DNA of 64,000 bases from Hansfordia pulvinata (Eukaryota > Ascomycota > Sordariomycetes > Xylariales). The stretch lies in contig BJKQ01000008.1 of the NCBI GenBank assembly GCA_006538405.1, forward strand, positions 1,488,001 through 1,552,000, read 5' to 3'. Shown here piece after piece: positions 45,322 to 56,581 of this stretch. A program made the position numbers and the translations under genes. Position 1 is the stretch's first letter. Each line of letters opens with the position of its first letter. The notes under the pieces are model-generated. The model was not told the origin of the DNA, did not search any database, and saw only the letters and a list, made by a program, of their open reading frames with translations.

Positions 45322-48300
45322 CTCACCACCATGATCACTTCCACGTTTATACCTACATCCGGGACGCTATGTTGATCTTAGATCCTAGAGAGCTGCATTG
45401 GAGGGGAGTCTTTTGCTTTGCGACTTCATGTTGATTCATTTTTCACCGACTTGCTCTCCATGTTTTGGCGTACAGAGGTTAGACTTCTCTATTGACGAGA
45501 TGACGAATGGAGATGATGCTTAGATGATTTGATGTAGTGAGCACCGCGTGTTAATGCCGTTCGTGGTTGATGCTACAGCTCGCAAGAACACGCACGTTGC
45601 AGTCGGCCGGCCTGTTCCCCAGCTCTCTCGCGGTATCAATTCTGAGCAACCTCCCGCATCTAGTTGGTACCGCTCAACAGTGGCCGCTTATTACCCCTGG
45701 TCGCTCGACTTGGCAGAGATCAGCAGAGATTCAGGAGCGCATAGGGGGAAAGCCATGGCGTCGCAGCCTTTGCTTACTGCAGTCTTCTTGAGCCGCCGTT
45801 CACAAGATCAAAGTCCAGGCACAGGCCAAGCAGGACCAAGTAAATATCAAGCTCTCAAGCATATCGCAACCCCCAATTACACGAGCCTGTCAGACTGCCG
45901 ACTGCAACGGGCAACCCGTGACGCCGGGCAATCTCACTTCGGCGGTAGAATATATATGGTAAAATATCATCAGCGGCCAGAAAGCGCCGCCTGCCATGCA
46001 CAGTTGCCAGAGTAATGCACACGAGCCGCCGTCACTTTGGACTGCCCACGTTAACAGAGAAAACAAGGCTGGTTCCGTGCAGCTAGCCATCGCGATATGC
46101 AGGCCATGGCTCGTACATGCTATGCCTCCCTACATATTGAAGGGCGCCTAGGACGACGTCGGCAAAAAAGTATGGAACTTACAGACGGTCTTCGGGCCTA
46201 TAGAGCACGCGGGTATTACTGTCCTTTGATGGCTCCCCCGTCCAGATCCGAGTGCCAGGTACATACCTACTTACCTTTCGTGCCTCCCTGCTTACAGGCT
46301 GTATGCGGTACCGGTTCCTTCATCAGTAGGTAGGCGGAGTGGTGGGGAGATTCGGCAGGACCTCTTGGCCAGCCTCGTCCTATCTCCAGTCCCTCTTCGG
46401 GTCGATACGTCTGCGACTCGACGGCCTATTTGGTCCGACATGACACCTAAGCGTACTTGAGCCTCATCACCGTTGGAACACTTGATGGCAAGATTTCCCA
46501 CCCAGCGTAGAGGTGCGCAGCCCATTGAAGTTTGAATACATATTCAAAGTACCTTCGCCGTTCGACCCCGTACCCTCCTTCTTCTGAAAAAATGGCCGAT
46601 GCTGTGTTTTAGTATCTCTTGACGTCGTCTGCTCGAGCCAGAACATGCTGTGAGGTAGGTGCAGTAAAGGCAGACCCCGCGCGGGCCGCGCCTGCTTCAC
46701 TATGGGATGATACGGATTCTTGGGGACAAGGCCACCATCGATGTTCCATGGCTGACTGCAAGGCTGAGGATGTCATCCTGCTGGGGCAAGCTCCGACATT
46801 GCCCCCCCCCCCACCCCTCTCTCTCTCTGTCGAATCCTTCACCCTCGCGCCTGCCCACCCTACATCACGGCTTGTCAATCATCTTAGCTACGTACCTATT
46901 GTGTGAGGGGTGGAGGGCGACGAGTTGTATTGCGTCTTCGTCGTGGCAGAAGAAAGGAGGCTTCAAGAAGAAGGCCGATAGACCGTGGTCAGCCTCTTAC
47001 ACGAGTTTGGGGGCACGCATGCGGACGCTGCCTGCGTCGCTTCTCAGCCCCTGCGAAAATATACGAGTCTACACCCAGGGAGGAGGCCCTGACAGTATGA
47101 GGATGGCGAGAAGGAATGAGATCTCTCGAGAGGGTCGGGGAGTGAATCGACACAAACCCAGTGCGCCTTCCAGGATCAGGACGAATATCAAACGGCCGCT
47201 CGACCATGGCCTCGGCTCGCCTTCGCAGACTCGCTTCGAGCTGGCGACATTAGCACTGCAATGTCTCTACCGCCTCTTAACGGGCGAGCATCTCAAGGGG
47301 TAACGTGTCCACGCTGCCCGATGGGCCTTCTCAGGCACAGACCTCTTATCGTCCAAGATCATGTTGACTGGCTCTTCCCGTGATACTCTCCGATCTTCAA
47401 ATTGGCCGATATCTACACACATTCTCCAAGTAACCCTCTTCGAAGCTCGCGTCCCGCCCACATTTCTTATCTCTGCCGGAAACGACGGGGGCATGCAGAG
47501 AGAGCAATCGCATGCCCGTGCGATGCTCAGCCAAGGACAATGTATCGTGAACCTATTTTGTGGTTACCGACACGGGCAGTGGGCGGCTGGGGTCGTCTTG
47601 GAGGGTTGAGTGGACGCCGATTGGAAGATAATGCCACGGAGCGTCCCCTTGCAATGACTGCCATTGAACTGACTTTTGCTCACATGAGTTCAGGCCTGTA
47701 TTCACCATTGTGCACATTGTCCCGAGATAGCCAACCCCGACTCCCGCAGTCGTCGTCAAGAATATGTCACGGACCTTCCGGAGGCGGCTCTCCCACGATG
47801 TGCGAGTCCGGCGCTGATCTCAATGCCGTCACATAGCGGATCCGTCTACCAGCCAAAATTCGCCAGGGTCAGGAATGTAGGCCGACAACACAGCGTCCGC
47901 CCCCGCGCAATCACCCTCTCCATACCACGAGCAACGTTCCCGGTAAAGAGAAGACAAAGCCCACGATGGGAAAGACGGCCAGATGCGCGGCACCGGAGAA
48001 GAACTGCATTCGCACAGCATGGGGAAAAATCGTGCGCGCGCGCTCACATGCTGAATAGGACGACATCCCCAGGCAAGCGTGCCCGCCGGTAATCCCAGTC
48101 GGAAGCATGCCAGCCCCTCCTCCGCCGTGGCCTGACCGACATATCGGTATTCCGAGCCTCGGCTGACCGGCACCCTCATCGGGTAGTTGTCTCCGGGGAT
48201 GCACCAGAATATACCCCCAGCTGCGGTGTATCGCGAAGATGAGACCACAGAGCGCAGTTTGGAGGGCTACCGGCTGGCCGGCCGGCCTTGAACTTCTTGT

Positions 48301-48661
48301 CCTAGACGAGACCCGGCAAGCCACGCACATATGACAGGAGGGACCCGCCCGATGGTCATGTGATCATCTGCCACGCTCTGTGATGCTCACTACTAATCAG
48401 ACCCCACGGGGAGGGGCGCCAGTCATGTCATGTCTGGGCTTGAACACGCGAGGAATATCACGAAAACGACTCTTGGGCGCCGGAGCCGTCTCTGGTGGTG
48501 GGCACTGTGCGCAACAACCTACGGGAGGCCGGTCCTTTTTCCTTTTCAAGACTGCACCCATATCTGCATCTTTTCCTTCCCGAAGACGCCCGGGAGGGTG
48601 TGCAGGACAAGATGCACAATCGTTGAGGGCTCGAGGCAGGGCGGACTTGGTAAGAAGCAAG

Positions 48662-48662
48662 G

Positions 48663-48697
<35 letters not shown>

Positions 48698-48698
48698 A
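48662..48698 (+). repeat. (GC)n-(GA)n compound microsatellite
   Basis: A short alternating GC run (48662-48676) passes directly into a GA run (48677-48698). It lies in a region without genes. Confidence 0.85.
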
Positions 48699-51600
48699 CA
48701 GAGGGAGGGCAGTTAGGCCGTCAGCCTCATGCTACGTGTGGACCATTGGAAACTGATCCGAGGCCAGCAGGGACCAAGACAAGTTTTAGACGACAATGTT
48801 GATTGTGACATGGCCGGCGCGGGCATCTCATCTCTGCGCGCGATAGCTGGAATTGGGACGGGCTGGCAGAGAGGTCGTACGAGGGGCGGAGAGAGGCACA
48901 TTCCAAGCTTGGCGTGACTGTTAGTTGGTACCTATCTGTGGAAAGGTGAAAGGCAACCTCTTGGATGTTGTGAGATAATGGGCATGGCAGGCCCATGATG
49001 GGATACCACCGGCTAGTCTGCCTCTCGAGCCCCACGTCTCGGTTTGGCTGGATTCGAAGCAGACGTTCGTTGCATGTCAGGGACGGATAGATGTATGCTA
49101 GATGACTCAATTGATTGATTGCATGTAGGTTAGCGATGAAAGACAGTCGCATCAAGTCGCGGTTGTGGTCAACAGTCAGGACAGCAAGCAAAGATCGTGA
49201 CGATACATACACTGCAACAGTCGACCTGCGCTGCGGTAGGTGCTCCGTTAACCTCCCCACGAGCAACCTGAAGGTTCGTGACATCGACATCAAATGAGGT
49301 TACCTCTGGTACCTTCTAAACGCCGTGCTGTTGACGCGCCTGCAGGTTGAATTGAACGAGGCGGGCGGAGACGCGTCTTGATGACAGACAGCCAGTGCAT
49401 CTAGCACCTCTAGATCGTAACCTGGTAGGTATCTCGTGAGGAGGTAACTTGTGGTCCGGTAGTGCATCGAGCTGCCCCATACCTCCTCTCTCACCCTGAA
49501 ACGTGAGGCTCAACGACTTGTGGAGAAAGGTACTTGTCCGGAGGTGCCGCGCCCTGGGTCCCTCAGCATGGGGTACATTGGTCAAAACCGCGACGCGTGG
49601 GCGGGGCGCGTACGAGTACTTAGGTACCTTCGGTGGGCAGCTCCCGCGTCTCTGGTCGTCGCCGTACCCACGCTCGTCCGTACCTGACTCTCCAAGTCGC
49701 GATCCAGGGTCAAGTACCCAACTCGTACAGATCCGATCAATCCCTCCCCCCCCCCCCCCCGTGGACCTGCAGCTTCGGGGCCAAGCCGAGATTGGGGAAT
49801 GCAATGCTTGGGAGGGAGCGGGCACGGGGACCTCAGACGGTCGCCCTCGTGCATGACGCGACGGATGGCCACGGGCGTCCCCGGATGCGCGGGCGAGATT
49901 GCTGGACAAACGCGGTGAGGGCAGTGTTCCGTACGTTAGGTACATGTATCGTTACGATGGTGGCGATGAGTACGAGTAATCAAGGTAGGTATGAATGTGC
50001 AGACCTAAAGATCCTATCCTGAGTGTTGACATCCATCAAGATCCCGTCTTCTTCCAGTGCCATGCGTACTCGTACTCGTGCGCCCACTTTCACCCACAGA
50101 CGCGTCTGCCAAGGGTACATCTCTGCTGCTCTGGATGTATAGGTAGGGAAGACGCGGGGGTTGGTAGCCCAGGTCTGGCCTGGCTGTGGAACAAATCAGA
50201 ATCCTCGTGGCTCATTAATCAAGTTACGAGTACTGGCCGATCATCAGAGTCATTAAGTGATGAATGCCCGTGTGAAGATCTCATCTGACCCAAACTGGCG
50301 CCGTTGGGACACACCGCGCCGGCTTATCCTCACCGATACCGGTACTCCGTCACGATCTAAGAAAGAAAGTAAGGAAGAGGAAAAAAAAAACGACAAGAAG
50401 TGGGCCCCACCCTTTGGAGTACGTAAATAACAACAACAAATAGAGAGAAGATCCAGGCATCACAACAATAACAACATTATTACGGGGCCATAACAACGGC
50501 GGTGCTTTCTTGGCCATCATTGCTCGTGCTCATGGGGCTTGCCACAATTGACTTCCAGACATATCCATAGATGTGGTACAGAGTATACTCGTAGGACCTG
50601 GGGACCCTCTGGCCACCTACATAATATACCTGAACCACCTAAGTACCTAGATTACCTCTTCATCATCTCTCCAGCTACATAGGTATGCACCGCGAACATG
50701 ACCAGAATAGGCGTGTACTCGTACGTCTGGGGCGCACGCGCGCCGGAGATGCCTCGCTCGTCTCGTACCCTCGCAAGGCAACGCAGGGCCGGGTTGGCGA
50801 CGACAAGGCCGGAGCAGACGGGACCGACATCCATGGCGAGACGAGACTGGAGACAGGACGAGACGGCGGTGTGCAGGCAATCTGGCGCCGGCACGCACTC
50901 GTGGTACGAACAGGCCGAGCAGGTCCCATAGCGCAAGTTGGCCTCTCAACAAGGGTTCGTGGTTTTGATTAATGACTTGCAGATTCCTCGGTGGAGGCAC
51001 TTTGGCTATATGGGCCAAGTCGCATCTCGTGGTGCAACCGTGTTTTGGGTCTGCTCGTAGGCAGGTACCTGAGGCAGGTAGTCTTCGCGACCGCAGGTAC
51101 TGCCTCAAGGCCCTGACCAACGGAGATGGGCGCGCGGGTTCTCGTGAAGGTACCCTCCGTCGCGTCATGTACCCCGTAGTTCCGGGACCCCCCACCTTCT
51201 TCTGCACGCGCGGGAGATGCAATTAACAGGAATCGGCGGCCGTCAACCTGGAGACGGGGCGCGCGCGAAAGAAAACATCCTTCCGTTTCGGGCGGCTTTT
51301 GACGCGACGGGCGGCTGTGATTGGCGCAAGCCCGACACGACACGCTGTGGGGCCGAGCAGAAGCCCACCCACAGCAAAGCATCGTATTCGTAGTCGCCCA
51401 GGGGAGGGGGATGGCGGGCCTGAACGCGCCTTTTTGCGCTTGCGAGACGGAGCCACAGCCCAGCACTCGACCGGACGATTGCTCGTCTCGTACACATGGA
51501 TGGATTGGGTCTCGTATGGAGCAAGAGTACAGTATTGTAAGAGGTGGCGGGCTGGGCGTCCCTCCAACCCCCCAGCCCCGTGCCCAGGAAGCCTAGACGC

Positions 51601-53302
51601 GTACGAGTACCCATCTGATCAGTCCAGGTACTCGCAGCGCGAGTACGCGTAGGCCCAAACGAGAAAGGGCGTGTGTGTTTTCGGCCGGCCAGCCATCCAG
51701 GGAGCAGCTTATAACGTCTCGTTGGGTTTTCAGCCTCCCAGAAGAGGAGGTGCGTGCGGGCGCGTGGGCGCGTGTCGGCCGTGTTAGCGCTGGCTCTTCC
51801 GCCGTGCAGTGGGCAGCGGCAGTGCTGGCGCTGGCCCTTTGATTTCACCACCGAGGGGGCGTTCGCGAACGGTGCTCCGCAGTCGGGAGACGTGCAGCCA
51901 GCTAATAACCGGTTGGGCTTGCTGGCGGGAGGCGGCGGCTCCGAATCAGACAGAGAGGAGGCCGGCGCTGTTTGACGAAGGGTAGAGGGATTGGACGACG
52001 CACATTGCTTGCCGCGTGAGCATTTGCCGACACCAACTACATGTAGAAACCACCGTGGATACCAGACATAAAGTGCCTGCGGTGCAAATCCAATTTGACA
52101 GGGTCCGGTTGCTGTTTTGGTAGGTATCATTGCCCACATGCATGAGCGTGCGAGTATCTGACTGGATCTCGTGGAGACGCGCCACGCTTCTGCGACCCCT
52201 TACAAGGTGGCAAGAGAGAGAGAGAGAGAGATAAACAGAGAGCAGGCGACCCTCATCATTCGCTTAAAGTCTGGATGTATCCGTATGCAGGCAAGATACG
52301 GATATTATCTGCCTGTTCGTACCTTACATAAGTAATATACATGCTCCCGTCGTGCAGCGCGAATGGAGCGCTCGTACCTGCCCCTAGGTATACTCGTCAT
52401 GCTCTGTATACCTGTAGATAAATAGAGTGGTAATTATAATGAGAATACCTAATCAAGAGGTACTCGTACGAGTAGGTACCTATGCGTTCGGTAGAAACGT
52501 ACCCATTGGAAGGCAATCGCGACCTCAGTACTCGCAGTACCTGTAGATCCAATGGATCTGGTGGATTGCCCAATGCGCGGTAGATATGTGCGGTACTTGC
52601 ACAAGTACTTACCTGGGTTAGGGACTCGTGCCCCATATACATCCAGGGCCTTGTAGCCCAGATGGAGGGACGTGACCGTACCTGACGCAACTCGCAGATA
52701 TGTCCCGCTCTCATTTACCTGGACGTGCCTGCCCACTTTAAACCTGATCCCATCCGAACCACTTAGCTGCATGCCGGTTGGCCCTATTGCAGTGCCAGCA
52801 GTTACGAGTAACGCAGGTTGTACCTCTGGCAGATCCATTAGGTCAGGTCGTGTTCCATCCCCTCGTCTTCCAGCCCCGTCTTCCGCCTTGGGAAGTATTT
52901 ACAAACTGCTTCAACCCTCGTCTCCCCCCCCGAGTTCTGCGTCTCTCTTCCTCTCTCCCCCGTCCTGTCCAGCCTCCCGTTCCCTCACGTGCGTCCACGC
53001 TGCGTCTGCTCCCGTCCAACTCTTACGCTCTCTTCCACCAGCAGACGCTCCTTCGCCGGCGCCTCGGCCCTCCATCCTCGACGTCACAACGAGGACACGA
53101 CGCGACTGGCTCTCCGCAGCAGCCGACCCTGTCCCTCGCCCGCTGATACTCGCGTTGCTTGCTGCCCCAATCCCTCGCAATCAGGGAATGCTCTAGCCAC
53201 CAACGACGCCGCGTCCGCCACTCGCTCCTCCGTCGCCCATCTTCCATCCGTCTGGCTCGACACCGCCCCTCGCGTTGCCCGTCACGAACCCTCCCCCACG
53301 CA

Positions 53303-55473
53303 ATGGACACGCCCACCCACGACTCTGCCGGTTCCAGGAGGGATAGCATCTCCAGCACCTATCACGACTCGTCCACGCTGTCTCTCGAGTCTTCCTTCCG
53401 CCTCGAATCAGGCCACCCGAGCCAGGCCCCCGACAGCGAGAAGCACCCCAAGGGCAAGCGGAAACGCACCACGTATGTCCATCTATTTCGTCCACTTCAT
53501 AGAAGCCCCACAGGGCCAATCGACGCGACCAAAGCTGACCCCCACACCCCCCAACAGTGCTCAGGACAAGTCCATCCTTGAATCCGCTTACAATGCCAAC
53601 CCCAAGCCTGACAAGGCTGCGCGTCTCGACATTGTCAAACGCGTCTCCCTCAACGAGAAGGAGGTTCAGGTTTGTACACTCTCTTGTGGAACCAGAGAAC
53701 GCGTCCGTGTCCGCGCTGTGCACAGGCTAACACGTCATGTCCTCCCCGCGCAGATCTGGTTCCAAAACCGCCGCCAGAATGATCGCCGGAAATCCCGCCC
53801 ACTCTCCCCGCAGGAGATAGCCGCCCTCCGCTACGGAGGCGGTGTTCAGTCTCTGTCGGAGCCCATTCCTTTCAACATGTCCAATGCTGCTGTCCGAGCC
53901 CTGGAGGCGCGTTCCTTCGACGGCCCCGGCTCCGAGAGGGGCCCTCCCACGCCGGAAGAAGCACACTCTCAGCACTCGTCTCAATGCTCGCCCCGGGCCA
54001 TGACATCAAGCACCTTTCCCACCTCTGTCGCTGCGCACCCGGCGGAGGAGCCCCGCAGATTCGAGGCAGAGAGCGACTCTCACATGTTCTCTCAATCTTT
54101 TCCCAGCTCGATTGGTTACTTATCCAACAGATGGCACTCTGGGCACTCCTTCTCATCACCCTCCAATGCGGAGCGTCCTGTCGAAGATCCGACTAAGTAA
54201 GAACCACGCATCCATCCGAGATGCTTTGTGCTAATGCAGATCCAGGAACGAGTCGACTGCCAACAGCTCTCCCGCTTCCATCTTGCCCCCGCCCTCTCGC
54301 GCGCTGTCCAGAAGCTCTTCTCAGGTTCGCCTGTCCCTTTCGATGGAAGGCAAGGCCGAACTTGTCTCCGCCCAGCCATCTCCCCCGCGCCCTGCTCAGA
54401 ACCGCTCGCCTGTGGAAGCCGAGACGCTACCACCCGTTCGAAGAGACCGCAGCCTCCAGCGCAGCAAGAGTGCTCTGCCGGGCATCACTCTTCCACCGAT
54501 ATCTACCTTGACTGCTCATCTGCCCCCGCAACTGGCTCGCGGTCGCTCTCGGGACCCTCACGCTTGGGAGTCGTGCTGCCAGGCCGACTTCAGGGATGAC
54601 TTGACCAAGCTTGCCGAGAATGAGTCCTCCGGCTCTGCCGTTGCCGCCATCAGCCTTCTGAGGTCCAGCAGCAGCTCCGCAAGCCTGAACAGCCTCGCGC
54701 ACAGCCAGTCCGCTGATGAAGCTAGCCCAAGCGCGATGTCTGGTAATGGCGGTATACTGCGGTCCAACTTGAGCAAACGTAACGCCCACGCCGCCAAGAA
54801 TGCCGCCCGCAGCGACTCGGCCAAGAAGCCCCGTCTGGGTCGCGCCCAGAGCAGCATTGGCCGGCTACAAAGCTTGTCGGCGGAGAATGATGAACAGGTC
54901 GAAAGGGTTCTCGAGCCGGAGAACAAGAAGCCGGCGGGCAAGGCCAGCCTCTCCACCATCCTGAGCCCGTCGTGCGGAGACTCGGACAAGGAGAACTGGA
55001 GCCCTGACGAGGATGGAAACCCGGCCAGAAGGCGCACCAACCCTCCTTCAGCTGCCGGCACCCCAAAGAAGACGGGCTCCCCAGTTCTTGCCGCTGGGAA
55101 GACGAATTTCCGACGCACTGGCCGCATTCTGGGCGAGCAGAATGCCAACTCGAAGCGGTCTTCCCTTCTGCTTGGCAGCAGGGCCAACACAGCGCCCAAC
55201 GGCGTATCGCAGCGCCGTAGTGGCAAAGCTCTCCTCAACGACGCCCCCTCTTTAAGCATTTTCGAGGACGGCGAAACCCGGGGCGAGGGCCAAATGGGCG
55301 ACGACAACAAGGAAAACCACGGAGAGCAGCAGCGCAGAGAGCCAGGCGGCACTCGCAAGCGTGAAGTTGAGGTGGATCGGTTCATGCGCGGGGCCGATGT
55401 CAGCCCCAGTAAGCGACCCGACATGGACTGCATCGCTGGTCTTTTGTCACTGAGCCAAGGCAACTGGCGCTGA
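53303..55473 (+). CDS. Homeobox transcription factor, Yox1/Yhp1-like
   Basis: In yeast, Yox1 and Yhp1 are homeodomain repressors of M/G1 cell-cycle genes. Exons 53303-53472, 53558-53669, 53754-54196 and 54240-55473 encode 652 residues; all introns are GT-AG. The homeodomain (about residues 50-115) is interrupted by two introns: KGKRKRTT, then AQDKSILESAYNANPKPD with NEKEVQ, then helix 3 with IWFQNRRQNDRRKSR. The WFQNRR DNA-contact core is intact. The rest is Ser-rich and probably disordered. The C-terminus has the conserved ending VDRFMRGADVSPSKRPDMD followed by CIAGLLSLSQGNWR, which I recognise from filamentous-fungal Yox1-like factors. The start ATG at 53303 is preceded by a pyrimidine-rich leader. 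It converges with SEC10. The family is sure; the exact target set is inferred from yeast. Confidence 0.92.
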
Positions 55474-56581
55474 TACACCACGCATTTCACTTTTTCGCGA
55501 AATTGTCTTCGACTATACATGACATGATCGGAGCGGATCAGAGACTGGGCAACTCGTTTCTGGGACGAATTGTATCATTATACCCCTCCAGGCTGGATCA
55601 CTAACACACAACAAAAAGGAAGATCCGAGGCACCTCGGGGAGACAGCTTGGGATCTGGAACATGACAAAATGGATATTTAATGACTGAAGAGCTCGCAAG
55701 TCATGTCGTCTCTTCTATAATGACTTATTAAGCAACGTTTGGGAAAGGATGGGGAATTTCGAGTGTGCGGAAACACTGAGGGAGAATGGGTTTCTTGGAC
55801 GCGCTATACAATACCCTGTCTCCTTGTTCGGTGTTGAATACGAGACCCGATGACCTGGGGTGGTTGTCATTTCGCTTTTGTTGCCTACATGGATGCATAT
55901 ATGTATAAATGGGGTGAAAGTGTAAGATGCGGGTTTTGTGCTTTTCGAGGCCACGGATGCCAGGGACAAGATATGAGGATTATTCAATGTTAAAAGTCAC
56001 GGGGGAAAGGAGTACCCCCTGGTTCTCTTGCACATATATTTACAGATGCATGCCCCGTCAGCCACATTTCGTAGCAGCAAGTGAAGTTGCGTAGCTGCTT
56101 TGCGCCCACCAATACCAAATGTGACCTCGAGTTGCTATACCATCAGGACGTCCTTCGAAGAGTATTTGTGCCATGACTCGAAGACTTAGCGTTGACCGAA
56201 CTACATCCGGCGCACACCGGGAGCGAATAATGCTGCGCTGTACTCGTCGACCCGTTTAGCCGCGTGTCATTTGACATGCATGGCGGCGTACATAGAATGC
56301 ACAGCGCGCACAAGTACGCAGTGGATATGGGTCAATGTGCAAAAGTTTGGACGCCCGCGTTCACGGTTGATTCTGTGCATGTCTTTCGGAGGCCACACTC
56401 TGCTCTGCTCACTAGCCAAGCTGCCTGGATTGGCCCCGAAACCCCGCTGCCGCTCTGGCCCTCGCACACCGCTGGGATCCTCGGGGACGGGAATGCGGGG
56501 CGGGGAAACTCGTCGCGACTTGAAAGCGGCGAAGAGGAAATAGTAACATATATATGTATATCTCAAGTCGCAGCCCGACGA
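55474..56581. other. Convergent intergenic region, homeobox gene / SEC10
   Basis: 1.1 kb between two 3' ends. It is relatively AT-rich, has ATATATGTATA-type stretches near 55896-55910 and 56549-56562, and shows no gene. Confidence 0.55.

Larger units (their letters stand above)
45197..53302. other. Long gene-poor region
   Basis: 8.1 kb without a supported gene. It starts with the (CA)n repeat in the presumed NAD kinase 3' UTR. From 49.6 to 52.8 kb it is dense in TACGAGTA/TACTCGTA and GGTAGGTA motifs. It also has C-runs at 46801-46811 and 49746-49760, and GA repeats at 48677-48698 and 52211-52230. From about 52.85 kb the DNA is pyrimidine-rich, likely the 5' UTR of the homeobox gene. No transposon protein remnant is visible. 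Confidence 0.5.

Noticed and set aside
51243..52139. A 298-codon minus-strand frame in the gene-poor block
   Set aside because: No conserved domain, and it passes through several dispersed intergenic motifs; codon use looks random.
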